From Butyrivibrio sp. MB2005 (GTDB lineage Bacteria; Bacillota; Clostridia; Lachnospirales; Lachnospiraceae), in the NCBI RefSeq assembly GCF_000424285.1, contig NZ_KE384159.1, positions 120,342-184,341 on the forward strand: 64,000 bases of DNA. The letters are read 5' to 3'. A model generated the notes under the pieces. That model saw only the letters and a program-made list of their open reading frames with translations. It did not search any database and was not told the DNA's origin. A program made the translations under genes and the position numbers. Shown here piece after piece: positions 53,329 through 61,576 of the stretch. Each line of letters opens with the position of its first letter. Positions within the stretch are counted from its first letter, which is position 1.

Positions 53329-54075
53329 TTATAGATACCTCTCCGGTTCATTTAGAAAGACGTCCGTTACTCCTGCTGCCTCAAGCTTTTCCAAATCCAT
53401 TCTTCCGCCTGTTGGCTTCGATGGATACAAATGGCCACCAAAATATGCCCTTACAGTTCTTCCCGATATCTCTTCTCTTGATAAATCAAGCCCAATGCCG
53501 CCAGGATGCAATGCCAACTTAGTCTCGTGATCAGTAATCTGCTCCATTCCCATTGCCATATATAGGCAATTCGATAACTTTCCATTAAGAACTCCTATTT
53601 CAGCTTTTGGACTAAGAACATGTACTTTCGTCAGCGAAAGCGGATAGAAGCTGGAGTAAACAATCGCATCTTCTACCCCGAATTTAGCCACCATATCGAC
53701 TATTTTCTCTTCCATTCCGACATAATAAAATACACCATTTTTAAGTTCTATATTAAGTCTCAACTTCCCTAAACGCATTTTAGGGGCAAGCAAATCAAAC
53801 ACTTCTTCCATGGTTGGAATATGTTCTTTCAGATTATCTTCCGTCCTAATATGTAATCTTTTAAGTTCAGAGAGCGAGTACTCGCGGACATACCCCGTGC
53901 CCTCTGTGGTTCTGTCTACCTTTTCATCATGTATTACAACTATTTGACCATCTTTGGTAAGCTGTATATCCAGCTCTATCCCTTCAAGCCCTTGAATATT
54001 CATTGCTTTTTCGAATGCAGTCAGTGTATTCTCAGGATAACATTGGCTGCATCCTCTGTGTGCCCATATCTTCAT
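53329..54075 (-). CDS. Glycerophosphodiester phosphodiesterase
   Basis: The product is 248 aa, cytoplasmic. Motifs of the GDPD family: IWAHRGCSQCYPENTLTAF, GLEGIELDIQLTKDGQIVVI with the metal-binding ELD, and HDEKVDRTTEGTG; RLNIELKNG supplies the next conserved Glu/Lys. It hydrolyses glycerophosphodiesters to glycerol-3-phosphate plus alcohol, so in this operon it could supply glycerol-3-phosphate to the cytidylyltransferase, whose start codon follows its stop without a gap. Its start overlaps the Gfo/Idh gene by 4 nt. Confidence 0.9.
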   Translation of the reverse strand: MKIWAHRGCSQCYPENTLTAFEKAMNIQGLEGIELDIQLTKDGQIVVIHDEKVDRTTEGTGYVREYSLSELKRLHIRTEDNLKEHIPTMEEVFDLLAPKMRLGKLRLNIELKNGVFYYVGMEEKIVDMVAKFGVEDAIVYSSFYPLSLTKVHVLSPKAEIGVLNGKLSNCLYMAMGMEQITDHETKLALHPGGIGLDLSREEISGRTVRAYFGGHLYPSKPTGGRMDLEKLEAAGVTDVFLNEPERYL

Positions 54076-55058
54076 AGTCTTCTCTCCGATAAAAATTCCT
54101 CCATAACTTTGGCTCTGACAATACTTTCTGTCTTATCACGTTTGATAGCTTCCTGATATTGAAACTCTCTGTTTTCTCTTATGGAATTAATCCTTCCGAA
54201 AAATTCTTCGAATTCGTATCTGAGCCCATCTCCCAGGAATTCTGCCTTGTACTGCTCTATATTTTGGGAATCTTCATATCTAACCTCAAAGTACTTCGTT
54301 AACCACCAGGGCGATTTTGCCAAGATATATCCTTTGGTACCGGAGATAACAAGTTGGCCTTCGCTTTTTACAGTAAGTCCCGTCTTACAGGTACCTGATT
54401 TATTACCATAATTAAAATAGGCCTTGGTATACCCATCCACACTATCATCATTATCATCTGAGCTTACTGAGAAAAAAGATATATCTTTATAATCAGTCCC
54501 TAAAAATCTTAATATCGGAAGCATTGTATAACTTGCAAATTCAGTAAATGATCCGCCTGCTTTTTTATCAGTGAATTCTCTCAGACTCCTTTCTGTCAGC
54601 CTTGTAAAAGCAGCTTCCACATCGATGATTTTTCCGATTTTTCCACTGTTCGCTATTTCGCACAGTTTAAGAAATCCCGGACAGGAAGCAGTCTTTATGG
54701 CTTCCATCAATATGAGATTGTCCTTTTCTGCAAGTTCATATAGCTCCAAAGCCTGCATCCTGTTCAATACCATAGGCTTTTCACAGATAACATGTTTTCC
54801 TGCAATAAGCGCAGCCTTAGCATATTCATAGTGTGCCTCATGTGGAGTAGCAATATATACTGCTTCCAAATCAGTTCCTAATTTTAACAGCTGATCCATC
54901 TTCTGATAATAGTCAGGTATTTCATGCTTGACAGCGAATTCCTTAGCATGTTCGATATTTGGATTTACAACAGCGACTATACTAAACCTTTCGGAAGCCC
55001 GTATTTCATTGACAGCTCTGTTTGCAATTCTTCCTGTTCCAACTATGGCAAGATTCAT
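54072..55058 (-). CDS. Gfo/Idh/MocA-family oxidoreductase
   Basis: The product is 328 aa. The dinucleotide-binding N-terminus NLAIVGTGRIANRAVNEIRA, then YIATPHEAHYEYAKAALIAG and HVICEKPM (the conserved EKP motif), identify the family; the C-terminal beta-sheet domain holds GQLVISGTKGYILAKSPWW. It is very similar to the C-terminal domain of the adjacent fusion protein 55060-56412 (KSEGQLVISGTKGYILAKSP is identical in both), so it arose by tandem duplication. In a CDP-polyol operon a likely role is reduction or oxidation of the polyol precursor, but the substrate is unknown. Confidence 0.9.
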   Translation of the reverse strand: MNLAIVGTGRIANRAVNEIRASERFSIVAVVNPNIEHAKEFAVKHEIPDYYQKMDQLLKLGTDLEAVYIATPHEAHYEYAKAALIAGKHVICEKPMVLNRMQALELYELAEKDNLILMEAIKTASCPGFLKLCEIANSGKIGKIIDVEAAFTRLTERSLREFTDKKAGGSFTEFASYTMLPILRFLGTDYKDISFFSVSSDDNDDSVDGYTKAYFNYGNKSGTCKTGLTVKSEGQLVISGTKGYILAKSPWWLTKYFEVRYEDSQNIEQYKAEFLGDGLRYEFEEFFGRINSIRENREFQYQEAIKRDKTESIVRAKVMEEFLSERRL

Positions 55059-55059
55059 A

Positions 55060-56412
55060 TTAAAATCCCTGCTGCTTTCTTCTGATATTCATAAACTTCT
55101 CAACGACCTTTGCCATGGCAACAGATTCTTCTGCTGTAAGCTTATAGTCTATTCCACTTGTTCCGTTTATTTTTCCAAGGAACTCGGCAATCTCATATCT
55201 AAACCCATCAACACCTATAAATCCGGCTTCATAATGATCTATCCGGTCTGCCTGCTCATATCTGACATCAAACTCTCTAATCAGCCACCATGGCGATTTT
55301 GCCAGGATATATCCTTTTGTACCTGAGATAACAAGTTGACCTTCCGACTTTACACCGGCTCCTGTTTTTGATGTTGCCAAACCATTTTTATATCTGAATT
55401 GAACCTTAGTAAATCTGTCTATTCCGGTTTCTCCAAGAATTGAATCAATCTGCACATCCTCATATTCTGTGCCAAAGAGTTTGAATATAGGGAGCATGGT
55501 ATAGCTTCCATACTCCATAAAAGCACCGCCATACCTGGCATCAGACATTTCCCTTGACTGCGGGTCCCCAAGTCTGGTAAAGCAAGCTTCTACATCGCAT
55601 ATTTCACCTATAGTCCCATCCTTAGCTACTGACAAAAGTTGTTGGAATCCGGGCAGATATGCTGCTCTGATTCCCTCCATAAGGACTACTTTATTATTCT
55701 TCGCAAGGCTATAGAGTTCCACCGCCTCATCATATGTAAAGGTCATTGGCTTTTCGCAAAGTACATGTTTCCCCGCAACTAATGCCTTTCTGACATATTC
55801 TGCATGGGTTTCATTAGGCGATGCTACATAGACAGCATCTACAACATCCAAAAAATCTTCATATTCATTTGAAAATGACATAACTGAAAATGCGGATGAA
55901 AAGTTCTCAAGGCTTACTGTCTCAGGGTTATAGGCAGCCACTGCTTCTATGCCCGAAACAAACTTTGTCTCAGCAAAAAATCTCTTGGCTATTCTACCTG
56001 TACCGACAATTCCAAGTTTTATAAGCTTTAGTCTGTCATTTCTAATTATAGTAGATGAAATATTAGGGGTTCTATCAAGATAGACTACATTGCAGTATTT
56101 TTTTAGGTAATCAAATTTCCCAACCCAATCTGATCCCAACACAAAGGTATCGATGCCGTATCTTTGGATGTCCTCGATTTTCTGACCATCGTGATCTTCA
56201 ACGATTATCTCATCCGCAAACCCAGTAGCACGAACATTCTCAATTCTGGTCATAATTGGATCAACAAGATTAAGCTTACCCCTTTTCCTGTCAAAGTGTT
56301 CCGTAGTCACACCGACAATCAGATAGTCTCCGAGTGCTTTTGCTCTCTGCAATATTTTATAATGTCCCTCATGAAATAGATCGAAGGAGCCATATGTAAT
56401 AATCTTCTTCAT
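55060..56412 (-). CDS. Fusion of TagD-type cytidylyltransferase and Gfo/Idh oxidoreductase
   Basis: The product is 450 aa. Residues 1-130: ITYGSFDLFHEGHYKILQRA (HxGH as HEGH), GDYLIVGVTTEHFDRKRGK, FVLGSDWVGKFDYL and RTPNISSTIIRN, a complete glycerol-3-phosphate-cytidylyltransferase-like domain. Residues 135-450: KLGIVGTGRIAKRFFAETKF, VYVASPNETHAEYVRKALVA, HVLCEKPMTF, a complete Gfo/Idh enzyme. Fusion of a redox enzyme with a cytidylyltransferase recalls TarIJ, which makes CDP-ribitol, but with a different oxidoreductase family. This suggests an unusual CDP-alditol. First gene of the operon. Confidence 0.9.
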   Translation of the reverse strand: MKKIITYGSFDLFHEGHYKILQRAKALGDYLIVGVTTEHFDRKRGKLNLVDPIMTRIENVRATGFADEIIVEDHDGQKIEDIQRYGIDTFVLGSDWVGKFDYLKKYCNVVYLDRTPNISSTIIRNDRLKLIKLGIVGTGRIAKRFFAETKFVSGIEAVAAYNPETVSLENFSSAFSVMSFSNEYEDFLDVVDAVYVASPNETHAEYVRKALVAGKHVLCEKPMTFTYDEAVELYSLAKNNKVVLMEGIRAAYLPGFQQLLSVAKDGTIGEICDVEACFTRLGDPQSREMSDARYGGAFMEYGSYTMLPIFKLFGTEYEDVQIDSILGETGIDRFTKVQFRYKNGLATSKTGAGVKSEGQLVISGTKGYILAKSPWWLIREFDVRYEQADRIDHYEAGFIGVDGFRYEIAEFLGKINGTSGIDYKLTAEESVAMAKVVEKFMNIRRKQQGF

Positions 56413-56520
56413 TCATATGCCCTCATTCAGATATATTTATCGTTTGACAGATAGTCAAAGCTAAGAGATACTCGCCAACATATTCCGATATTTTGACTAA
56501 GTATTACCCCTCATATTTTA

Positions 56521-56549
56521 ACCGTATTCCATATCTGCAAATATGTCAA
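56521..56549 (-). promoter_or_regulatory. Candidate promoter of the CDP-polyol operon
   Basis: Minus strand TTGACA (perfect -35), 17-nt spacer, TACGGT (poor -10), about 110 nt before the start codon of the fusion gene. The weak -10 suggests need of an activator, or that the true -10 differs. Confidence 0.4.
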
Positions 56550-56768
56550 ATATCATTCTCACCTCGATAGCATTGCAGAAATTTTATTCAACGCTTTGCA
56601 ACCCCCTACTTCTATAAAGATCACAAAAAGCATATAATAAAAACCGATGTTCGCTAAAGGAGATGTCTGCCATCACAGGCGTAAGAGAAATTATGTCAAA
56701 GAAGAAAAAAGGAAGCCTGCAAAGCTAAGCGAATGACTTGGTTTTGAGCAAAAGAATAATCAGATATG

Positions 56769-56809
56769 AAAAAGTGCAGATAAAGTCATATATGTCCTTA
56801 CCTGCACTT
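56769..56809 (-). terminator. Terminator after the HAD phosphatase gene
   Basis: AAGTGCAG (56772-56779) pairs with CTGCACTT (56802-56809), and a run of T5 follows on the minus strand, about 23 nt after the stop codon. The loop region is large, with weak extra pairing. Confidence 0.65.
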
Positions 56810-56831
56810 ATTATTTGTCCATAATTAAGGT

Positions 56832-57659
56832 TCATCCAATCATGGATCTGATTGCATATCCCACTCCGTTATGATCATTGTCCTTAGTGACCATATCAGC
56901 CAGCTCTTTTATACTTTGTTTTGCATTGTCCATCACTACGGAAAAACCGGCTCTTTTAAGCATATCAATATCATTATCCGCATCACCTATAGCCATTGTT
57001 TTACTTGCAGGAATACCTAATAGTTCTGCAAGTTTCAGCATCGCCATGCCCTTTGTGACACCCTTGGCGTTCATCTCAAGGCTTGTTTTTTCAGCATAAG
57101 CAAACTCAAGCGGAAGATGTTTTAATTCAGAATATCCTTTTTCCCTGTCTTCAACGCTCCTAAAATATATATTGATCTTTGTTATTGAGGAATGCCTGGC
57201 ACTCTCTGCTTCCATATCTTTTACACGCCTTGTTACCTTAATATACATAGGCTTATATACTCCCATATGGAAATCTTCCATATGCTCAAGATCATCCTCT
57301 GAAACAATGGATTCATCTTCAGTAAGGAAAGTCAGCATTCCATCATACTTCTTTGCGGTTGCAATAATTGGTTCAAAGTACTGAGAATCTACTTCGTTTT
57401 TATATATAGTCTTTTCTTCTAAGCAATCATATATAATAGCTCCGCTGTAGCAGATGGCATATCTTATCTGCGGAAGCTCTTCAAAGTAGTTCTTCATTTC
57501 AATAAGAGCCCTTCCGGTACAATACGCAAGGTTCACTCCTTTGGAAACAGCTTTGTCTATATCACTGATAGTAGAAGGATCTACCGTCTTGTCACTCTTT
57601 AAAAGAGTAGCATCCATATCGACCGCAATAAGGTCGCACATGGGAATCCTTTTATTCAT
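56832..57659 (-). CDS. Cof-type HAD-superfamily phosphatase
   Basis: The product is 275 aa. HAD motif I: LIAVDMDATLLKSDK (DxDAT, where the family usually has DxDGT). Then AYCTGRALIEMKNYF (motif II region), the type-IIB cap domain, GVTKGMAMLKLAELLGI with the motif III Lys, and AIGDADNDIDMLKRAG (motif IV). Relatives dephosphorylate sugar phosphates, pyridoxal phosphate or FMN. Its first 8 nt overlap the end of the symporter gene, so it is translationally coupled to it; a second ATG six codons in, with AAAGGA ahead, is a possible alternative start. Confidence 0.88.
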   Translation of the reverse strand: MNKRIPMCDLIAVDMDATLLKSDKTVDPSTISDIDKAVSKGVNLAYCTGRALIEMKNYFEELPQIRYAICYSGAIIYDCLEEKTIYKNEVDSQYFEPIIATAKKYDGMLTFLTEDESIVSEDDLEHMEDFHMGVYKPMYIKVTRRVKDMEAESARHSSITKINIYFRSVEDREKGYSELKHLPLEFAYAEKTSLEMNAKGVTKGMAMLKLAELLGIPASKTMAIGDADNDIDMLKRAGFSVVMDNAKQSIKELADMVTKDNDHNGVGYAIRSMIG

Positions 57660-59190
57660 TTATATTTGCCTTTCTATCCCAAATCTCCACGTCAGTTCCA
57701 ATTACCTTTGACGTAAACGGAGTTCCGTCATTCTTTTCAAAATGCTCCTCGGCCATTTTAACATATTTGAATCCGATGTACAGAAGCGGTATGTTACAGT
57801 ATGCTATCAGAATATTGGCAAAATCAGACAAATCCCAAAGGGCGCCAAGATCCATACCCACAATGGATGTGAGCATTCCAAAACATATAACTGCTATGTC
57901 AATGATCCGGATAGCATTAATAAATGCAGTGCTTTTACTGATTCTGTTTGCGCAGATCTCGGAAAACGACATAAATCCAAGAAGACATGTAAATGCAAAA
58001 AGTCCAAAACAGAGAGACACAAGCAATGTCACTATGCTGTTAAAGGCTGTCCCCGGTGTCAGCTCTGCCACAGATGCCAGATACTTAGGGAGTTTTCCAA
58101 GTTCAAACCACGCATCTGCCTCATCCGTAAGCCATACTCTTCCCATGATGACAACGAAACCTGTGAGAGTACAGATAACGATAGTGTCAAGGAATACGCC
58201 AATTGCCTGAACGTAGCCCTGATCACAGGGATGTGCAGCATCTGAAGCTGCTGCCGGCATTGTGATAGTACCTTGTCCTGCTTCATTTGACATAAGGCCT
58301 CTCTTTACGCCCTGCATAAGTGCCACTCCAAATGCTCCGCCAAAAACTGCTTCCGGTTTAAATGCTTCTGTAAAAATAGCATAGAAGAACCAGGGGATGC
58401 GATTAAAGTTAATCACTATCAGAACCAGTACAGTAACTACGTATACGATTGCCATGATGGGAACAAGCACGTCAGTTACTTTTGAAATCTTTTTTGTTCC
58501 ACCAAAAGATACTGCTACTGTTGCAACAATGACTATTACAAATCCAATCCAATAAACGAGGTGTGTTGTAGAAAGTTCCGTTCCGGCGATGATGCTGCAT
58601 ATCTGTCCCATGGCTGATACAGTGTTAAAGCCCTGTGCCGGGAAGCAAAGAATAGCATAAATGATATACATTAGTGATAACACAACGCCGACTACAGCTG
58701 AGTTTTTCAAAAGCCTTCGTCCATAGAAAGACATTCCGCCGATATACTCTCCATTTTTTTCTTCCTTGAAAATCTGAGAGAGCGTAGATTCCACAAATGC
58801 AGTAGCCATTCCAAAAAATGCAGAAATCCACATCCAGAGCAGAGCTCCAGGACCGCCCACGGAAACAGCTCCGGTCACGCCAAGAATATTACCGGGGCCA
58901 ACTCGCATAGCAGTTGATAGAAAAAAGGATGCCAAAGGAGATATACCTGTTTTAGCCTTACTGTTTTTCAGAACCTCTATTCCACGCTTAAACTTGCGTA
59001 CCTGAACGAACCTTAGTCTTATTGAGAAATAGATTCCGGAACCGATAAGAAGAATGATTGCAAGCGAGAAATTTCCAATTATCGGGATGCTTGAATACCA
59101 CTCGAAATTGGTAGGAAAGTCCCAGAAAAGGTCAGAAACGACCTGTATTTTTCCACATACCGTCGTAATAAAAAATAGTAGCCTATCCAT
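57652..59190 (-). CDS. Sodium:alanine (amino acid) symporter, AGCS family
   Basis: The product is 512 aa with about 10-11 membrane helices. Family signatures: IRLRFVQVRKFKRGIEVL, FFLSTAMRVGPGNILGVTGA, GALLWMWISAFFGMATAFVE, and LMSNEAGQGTITMPAAASDA followed by HPCDQGYVQAIGVFLDTIVI. It imports small neutral amino acids with sodium. There is an unusual N-terminal extension before the first helix with FWDFPTNFEWYSS. A strong promoter (59228-59255) precedes it and the HAD phosphatase follows in the same transcript. Confidence 0.93.
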   Translation of the reverse strand: MDRLLFFITTVCGKIQVVSDLFWDFPTNFEWYSSIPIIGNFSLAIILLIGSGIYFSIRLRFVQVRKFKRGIEVLKNSKAKTGISPLASFFLSTAMRVGPGNILGVTGAVSVGGPGALLWMWISAFFGMATAFVESTLSQIFKEEKNGEYIGGMSFYGRRLLKNSAVVGVVLSLMYIIYAILCFPAQGFNTVSAMGQICSIIAGTELSTTHLVYWIGFVIVIVATVAVSFGGTKKISKVTDVLVPIMAIVYVVTVLVLIVINFNRIPWFFYAIFTEAFKPEAVFGGAFGVALMQGVKRGLMSNEAGQGTITMPAAASDAAHPCDQGYVQAIGVFLDTIVICTLTGFVVIMGRVWLTDEADAWFELGKLPKYLASVAELTPGTAFNSIVTLLVSLCFGLFAFTCLLGFMSFSEICANRISKSTAFINAIRIIDIAVICFGMLTSIVGMDLGALWDLSDFANILIAYCNIPLLYIGFKYVKMAEEHFEKNDGTPFTSKVIGTDVEIWDRKANINE

Positions 59191-59227
59191 ACAAACTCCT
59201 CCTCGTTTAGATCCGGCTTATGAATGT

Positions 59228-59255
59228 ATCATAGCCCAACATGAACCCCTGTCAA
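59228..59255 (-). promoter_or_regulatory. Promoter for the symporter-HAD operon
   Basis: Minus strand TTGACA, 16-nt spacer, TATGAT, about 40 nt upstream of the symporter start codon. Confidence 0.75.
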
Positions 59256-59317
59256 TAATTCTAGCACCAAGCGATACAAAAGAACCACCCTATTGCAAAA
59301 ATACACAGCTTTCATTC

Positions 59318-59749
59318 TCACCTTTTCGGCATCGCTATATCATGCCACACGGCATTTTGCCTATCCATGAAATTGAAGCTGACCTTCACCGGTCTGAAAT
59401 GTTCCATTGAATATGTAGTAGTGTAATACTCAGTTATCTTGTCCACATAGGCATAGACTCCGTAGGATAGCGTAAGATAACTCTCATCTACTTCGAACAT
59501 CACAGCCACATAGTCTGCAACTATTCCCCGCAGGAATTCGTAGGCCTGTCTGGGCGAGTAGTCATTGATATCAAGAAAACAGAATCCCACACTCCCGGTC
59601 TTATACTCCTTGGTATGGTCTTCTTCGTTCACCAACACCTTTCCCGCCAGCAGTTCTTCATATTCTTCTTTTGACATGAAACGGTATAAAGTCACTATTT
59701 CATCCTCATCCAAGACTTCGATATATCCCAAACAACTATTAATGAACAT
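59318..59749 (-). CDS. Conserved-looking hypothetical protein
   Basis: The product is up to 143 aa. I do not recognise the family. Visible: VTLYRFMSKEEYEELLAGKV (resembling the opening of small ADP-ribosyl-acceptor-like or DUF-type proteins), SVGFCFLDINDYSPRQAYEF, then VAVMFEVDESYLTLSYGVYA and a hydrophobic-charged C-terminus. It is soluble, with no signal peptide. The start is uncertain: no ribosome site precedes ATG 59749, and a later start is possible. It is divergent from the HipA-like pair, and the palindromes between them could regulate both sides. Confidence 0.55.
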   Translation of the reverse strand: MFINSCLGYIEVLDEDEIVTLYRFMSKEEYEELLAGKVLVNEEDHTKEYKTGSVGFCFLDINDYSPRQAYEFLRGIVADYVAVMFEVDESYLTLSYGVYAYVDKITEYYTTTYSMEHFRPVKVSFNFMDRQNAVWHDIAMPKR

Positions 59750-59776
59750 CCATAACTAATTATATCATTCAGTTTA

Positions 59777-59842
59777 TTTGACGCGCGTCAAACAAAAATA
59801 TATAATAACATAAAATAATAGTTTTATTTGACGCGCGTCAAA
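59777..59842. promoter_or_regulatory. Two identical 16-bp palindromic operators, 50 bp apart
   Basis: TTTGACGCGCGTCAAA occurs at 59777-59792 and again at 59827-59842, in the context TTTATTTGACGCGCGTCAAA both times. The GC-rich core stands out in very AT-rich DNA. The spacing is 50 bp centre to centre. Copy 1 supplies the -35 box of the kinase operon; copy 2 lies just after its start point. The DNA-binding C-terminus of the second gene is the likely ligand. Confidence 0.8.
59778..59806 (+). promoter_or_regulatory. Promoter of the HipA-like operon, embedded in operator copy 1
   Basis: TTGACG (inside the palindrome), 17-nt spacer, TATAAT (perfect), on the plus strand. Start expected near 59813, leader about 54 nt to the ATG at 59867. 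Because the palindrome is symmetrical it also presents TTGACG on the minus strand toward the gene 59318-59749, but no well-spaced -10 is seen there. Confidence 0.75.
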
Positions 59843-59866
59843 TATATAGTGCAAACGGAGTAGACA

Positions 59867-60679
59867 ATGAAAACAAAAATCATCCACGAAAAACAGGATC
59901 TCACCTACCTCAAATGGTCACATATACGAAGTTCAAGTGGTACTGCAGGGACTTTTTTAAAATCCCAGTCTACTATTGGTGGATCTAAGATATATTATAA
60001 ACTCTCAAATTTTGACTCAGAGAAAGGTGTCATAGGTCACGAATGCATAAATGAGATAATCGTGGACAGGTTACTTACTTTATTAGGGGTTGAACATTTG
60101 AGCTATAACCTGATCAATGCGACTATAGAAATAGAAGGCAGAACCTTCGATACATATTTATGCGCTTCTGAAGACTTCAAAAACAGAGGTGAGAGCAAAA
60201 TAGCTCTGGATGATTACTTCAGAACTAATGCCCTCCCCGGCGAATCACATTATGAATTCTGCGCTAGAAACGGGTTTAAAGATTACATTGATGAGATGAT
60301 TGCTATAGATTTCATCATACTCAACAGAGACCGACATGGAGCAAACATCGAGATCTTGCGAAACGCAAGAAATCACACACTCCGAATTGCTCCGTTGTTT
60401 GATCATGGACTCTCCCTTCTCTATTCATGTACTACAGACAAAACTGCGGCCGCCTTCGACATAATGGAAGACAGACGTTGTCAGAATTTCATTGGATCCG
60501 GATCCTGCTTTGAAAATCTAAACCTTATCAAAAATCGCGACTATATATTCAAAAATCGACTGACAGAATCTGATAAAACCTACATTTTTGAAGGTCTTTA
60601 CAGTATATTATCCGATGTCTTTATAGATAAAATCTGGGCCATGATTTATGAAAGGTACTTAATCTATGAAAATCTATGA
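59867..60679 (+). CDS. Compact HipA-like protein kinase (putative toxin)
   Basis: The product is 270 aa, much shorter than HipA (about 440), with the N-terminal HipA_N part missing. A Ser/Gly-rich loop at 22-30 (SSSGTAGTF) sits where HipA and HipT have their phosphorylated glycine-rich loop; K45 in KIYYKLS is a candidate ATP lysine. The catalytic segment is AIDFIILNRDRHGANIEIL (D155, N160), followed by PLFDHGLSLL (D179, the DFG-equivalent). The kinase fold is therefore complete at its active site. GGAG lies 6 nt before the ATG. It overlaps the next gene by 14 nt. HipA proteins phosphorylate targets such as aminoacyl-tRNA synthetases; the target here is unknown. Confidence 0.8.
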   Translation: MKTKIIHEKQDLTYLKWSHIRSSSGTAGTFLKSQSTIGGSKIYYKLSNFDSEKGVIGHECINEIIVDRLLTLLGVEHLSYNLINATIEIEGRTFDTYLCASEDFKNRGESKIALDDYFRTNALPGESHYEFCARNGFKDYIDEMIAIDFIILNRDRHGANIEILRNARNHTLRIAPLFDHGLSLLYSCTTDKTAAAFDIMEDRRCQNFIGSGSCFENLNLIKNRDYIFKNRLTESDKTYIFEGLYSILSDVFIDKIWAMIYERYLIYENL

Positions 60680-61499
60680 AATTGCAGATGAAGGAAACAA
60701 TATTTCAATCGGTGTTCTCCTTTTCTACGAAAAAGAACGAACATTTATAATAGAACTTCAGGAAGGTCTGGACGAATGGACTGCGCCTCTGCTACTTACC
60801 AGTTATGTAAAAAAGGGAATACATACAATTCCCAGAGACATTAGTCTGTTATGGGTAAAAGAGCGCATCATCCCAAGCGGACGCCAGAATATCGGAAGCA
60901 TTCTTAACACTCATCGCCTTAAAGAATACGACGAGATGCGCTTTCTTGAACTATCAAATGGTCGTTGTTCTCAGGACAGTCTGTATATAAAGAAGCTGGA
61001 TGAATTACCGACATATGTAATAAACAGGCAAAATCGTAATCTTTCTGATTGTACGCCAATTAGAGATAGCTCTCTTCTTTGCTTTTTTGCTGATAATACT
61101 GTCAGGAAAACAAACCTTGGAAATCTTTTCGAAACCAAAGACAAAGTTATAGACATATATCCATCCATAAAGTCAGAAATCGATAAAATTTTAAGATATC
61201 CAGACCTGTTTTCATCCTGCAAGGTCGGAACCGGCGGCTATTTTGTGTCCTTTAATGATTCCATAGATATCCCATCGTCCTTGCTGTATGATACCGGAGA
61301 GCTTATTCCTCTGACACCTGATGATTTTTTCTCATTTGCCAAAAAGAATCTCCTTGATACAACGCAGTGCAGCGATATTCTTGAGTGTTCGAGACAAAAC
61401 ATTTCCTATATGGTACAGCAGGGTCAACTATCACCGATAAAAGAGAACGTAAAAGGCAACCTATACTCCTATGGTGAAGTACTAAAAAACAAGTGGTGA
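60666..61499 (+). CDS. DUF2442-type protein with C-terminal HTH, probable antitoxin/repressor of the HipA-like kinase
   Basis: The product is 277 aa. The N-terminal domain (1-115) has FYEKERTFIIELQEGLDEWT and YDEMRFLELSNGRCSQDSLY, unnamed but probably kinase-linked. Residues 130-225 resemble DUF2442 (IRDSSLLCFFADNTVRKTNL, GGYFVSFNDSIDIPSSLLYD). The last 50 residues are an HTH of MerR/excisionase style (CSDILECSRQNISYMVQQGQ, then YSYGEVLKN). The coupled reading frame and the double palindrome upstream suggest a toxin-antitoxin-like unit in which this protein binds DNA and the kinase. The gene order, kinase first, is the reverse of hipBA. Confidence 0.75.
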   Translation: MKIYEIADEGNNISIGVLLFYEKERTFIIELQEGLDEWTAPLLLTSYVKKGIHTIPRDISLLWVKERIIPSGRQNIGSILNTHRLKEYDEMRFLELSNGRCSQDSLYIKKLDELPTYVINRQNRNLSDCTPIRDSSLLCFFADNTVRKTNLGNLFETKDKVIDIYPSIKSEIDKILRYPDLFSSCKVGTGGYFVSFNDSIDIPSSLLYDTGELIPLTPDDFFSFAKKNLLDTTQCSDILECSRQNISYMVQQGQLSPIKENVKGNLYSYGEVLKNKW

Positions 61500-61512
61500 A
61501 TAGCACAAAAGT

Positions 61513-61547
61513 AGATTCAGCAGGTGCCTTTTCTTCCCTCTGAATCT
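61513..61547. terminator. Possible terminator between convergent genes
   Basis: AGATTCAG (61513-61520) pairs with CTGAATCT (61540-61547) around a 19-nt loop containing CTTTTCTT. No clean T-run follows on either strand, so it is a weak candidate serving the kinase operon and the LacI gene. Confidence 0.35.
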
Positions 61548-61576
61548 GCTTGCTTATAATTTATAAATAGTAATCC

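Larger units (their letters stand above)
56413..56831. other. Intergenic region upstream of the CDP-polyol operon
   Basis: About 419 nt. It holds a candidate minus-strand promoter (56521-56549) and the terminator of the HAD gene (56769-56809). Around 56657-56760 the plus strand has an AAAGGAGATG-type ribosome site and a very short lysine-rich frame (MSKKKKGSLQS), which may be a gene remnant or chance. Nothing else is recognised. Confidence 0.4.

Noticed and set aside
56657..56760. Small lysine-rich plus-strand gene upstream of the CDP-polyol operon
   Set aside because: Only 11 codons from the best ATG and no similarity recognised; kept only as a note under the intergenic region.
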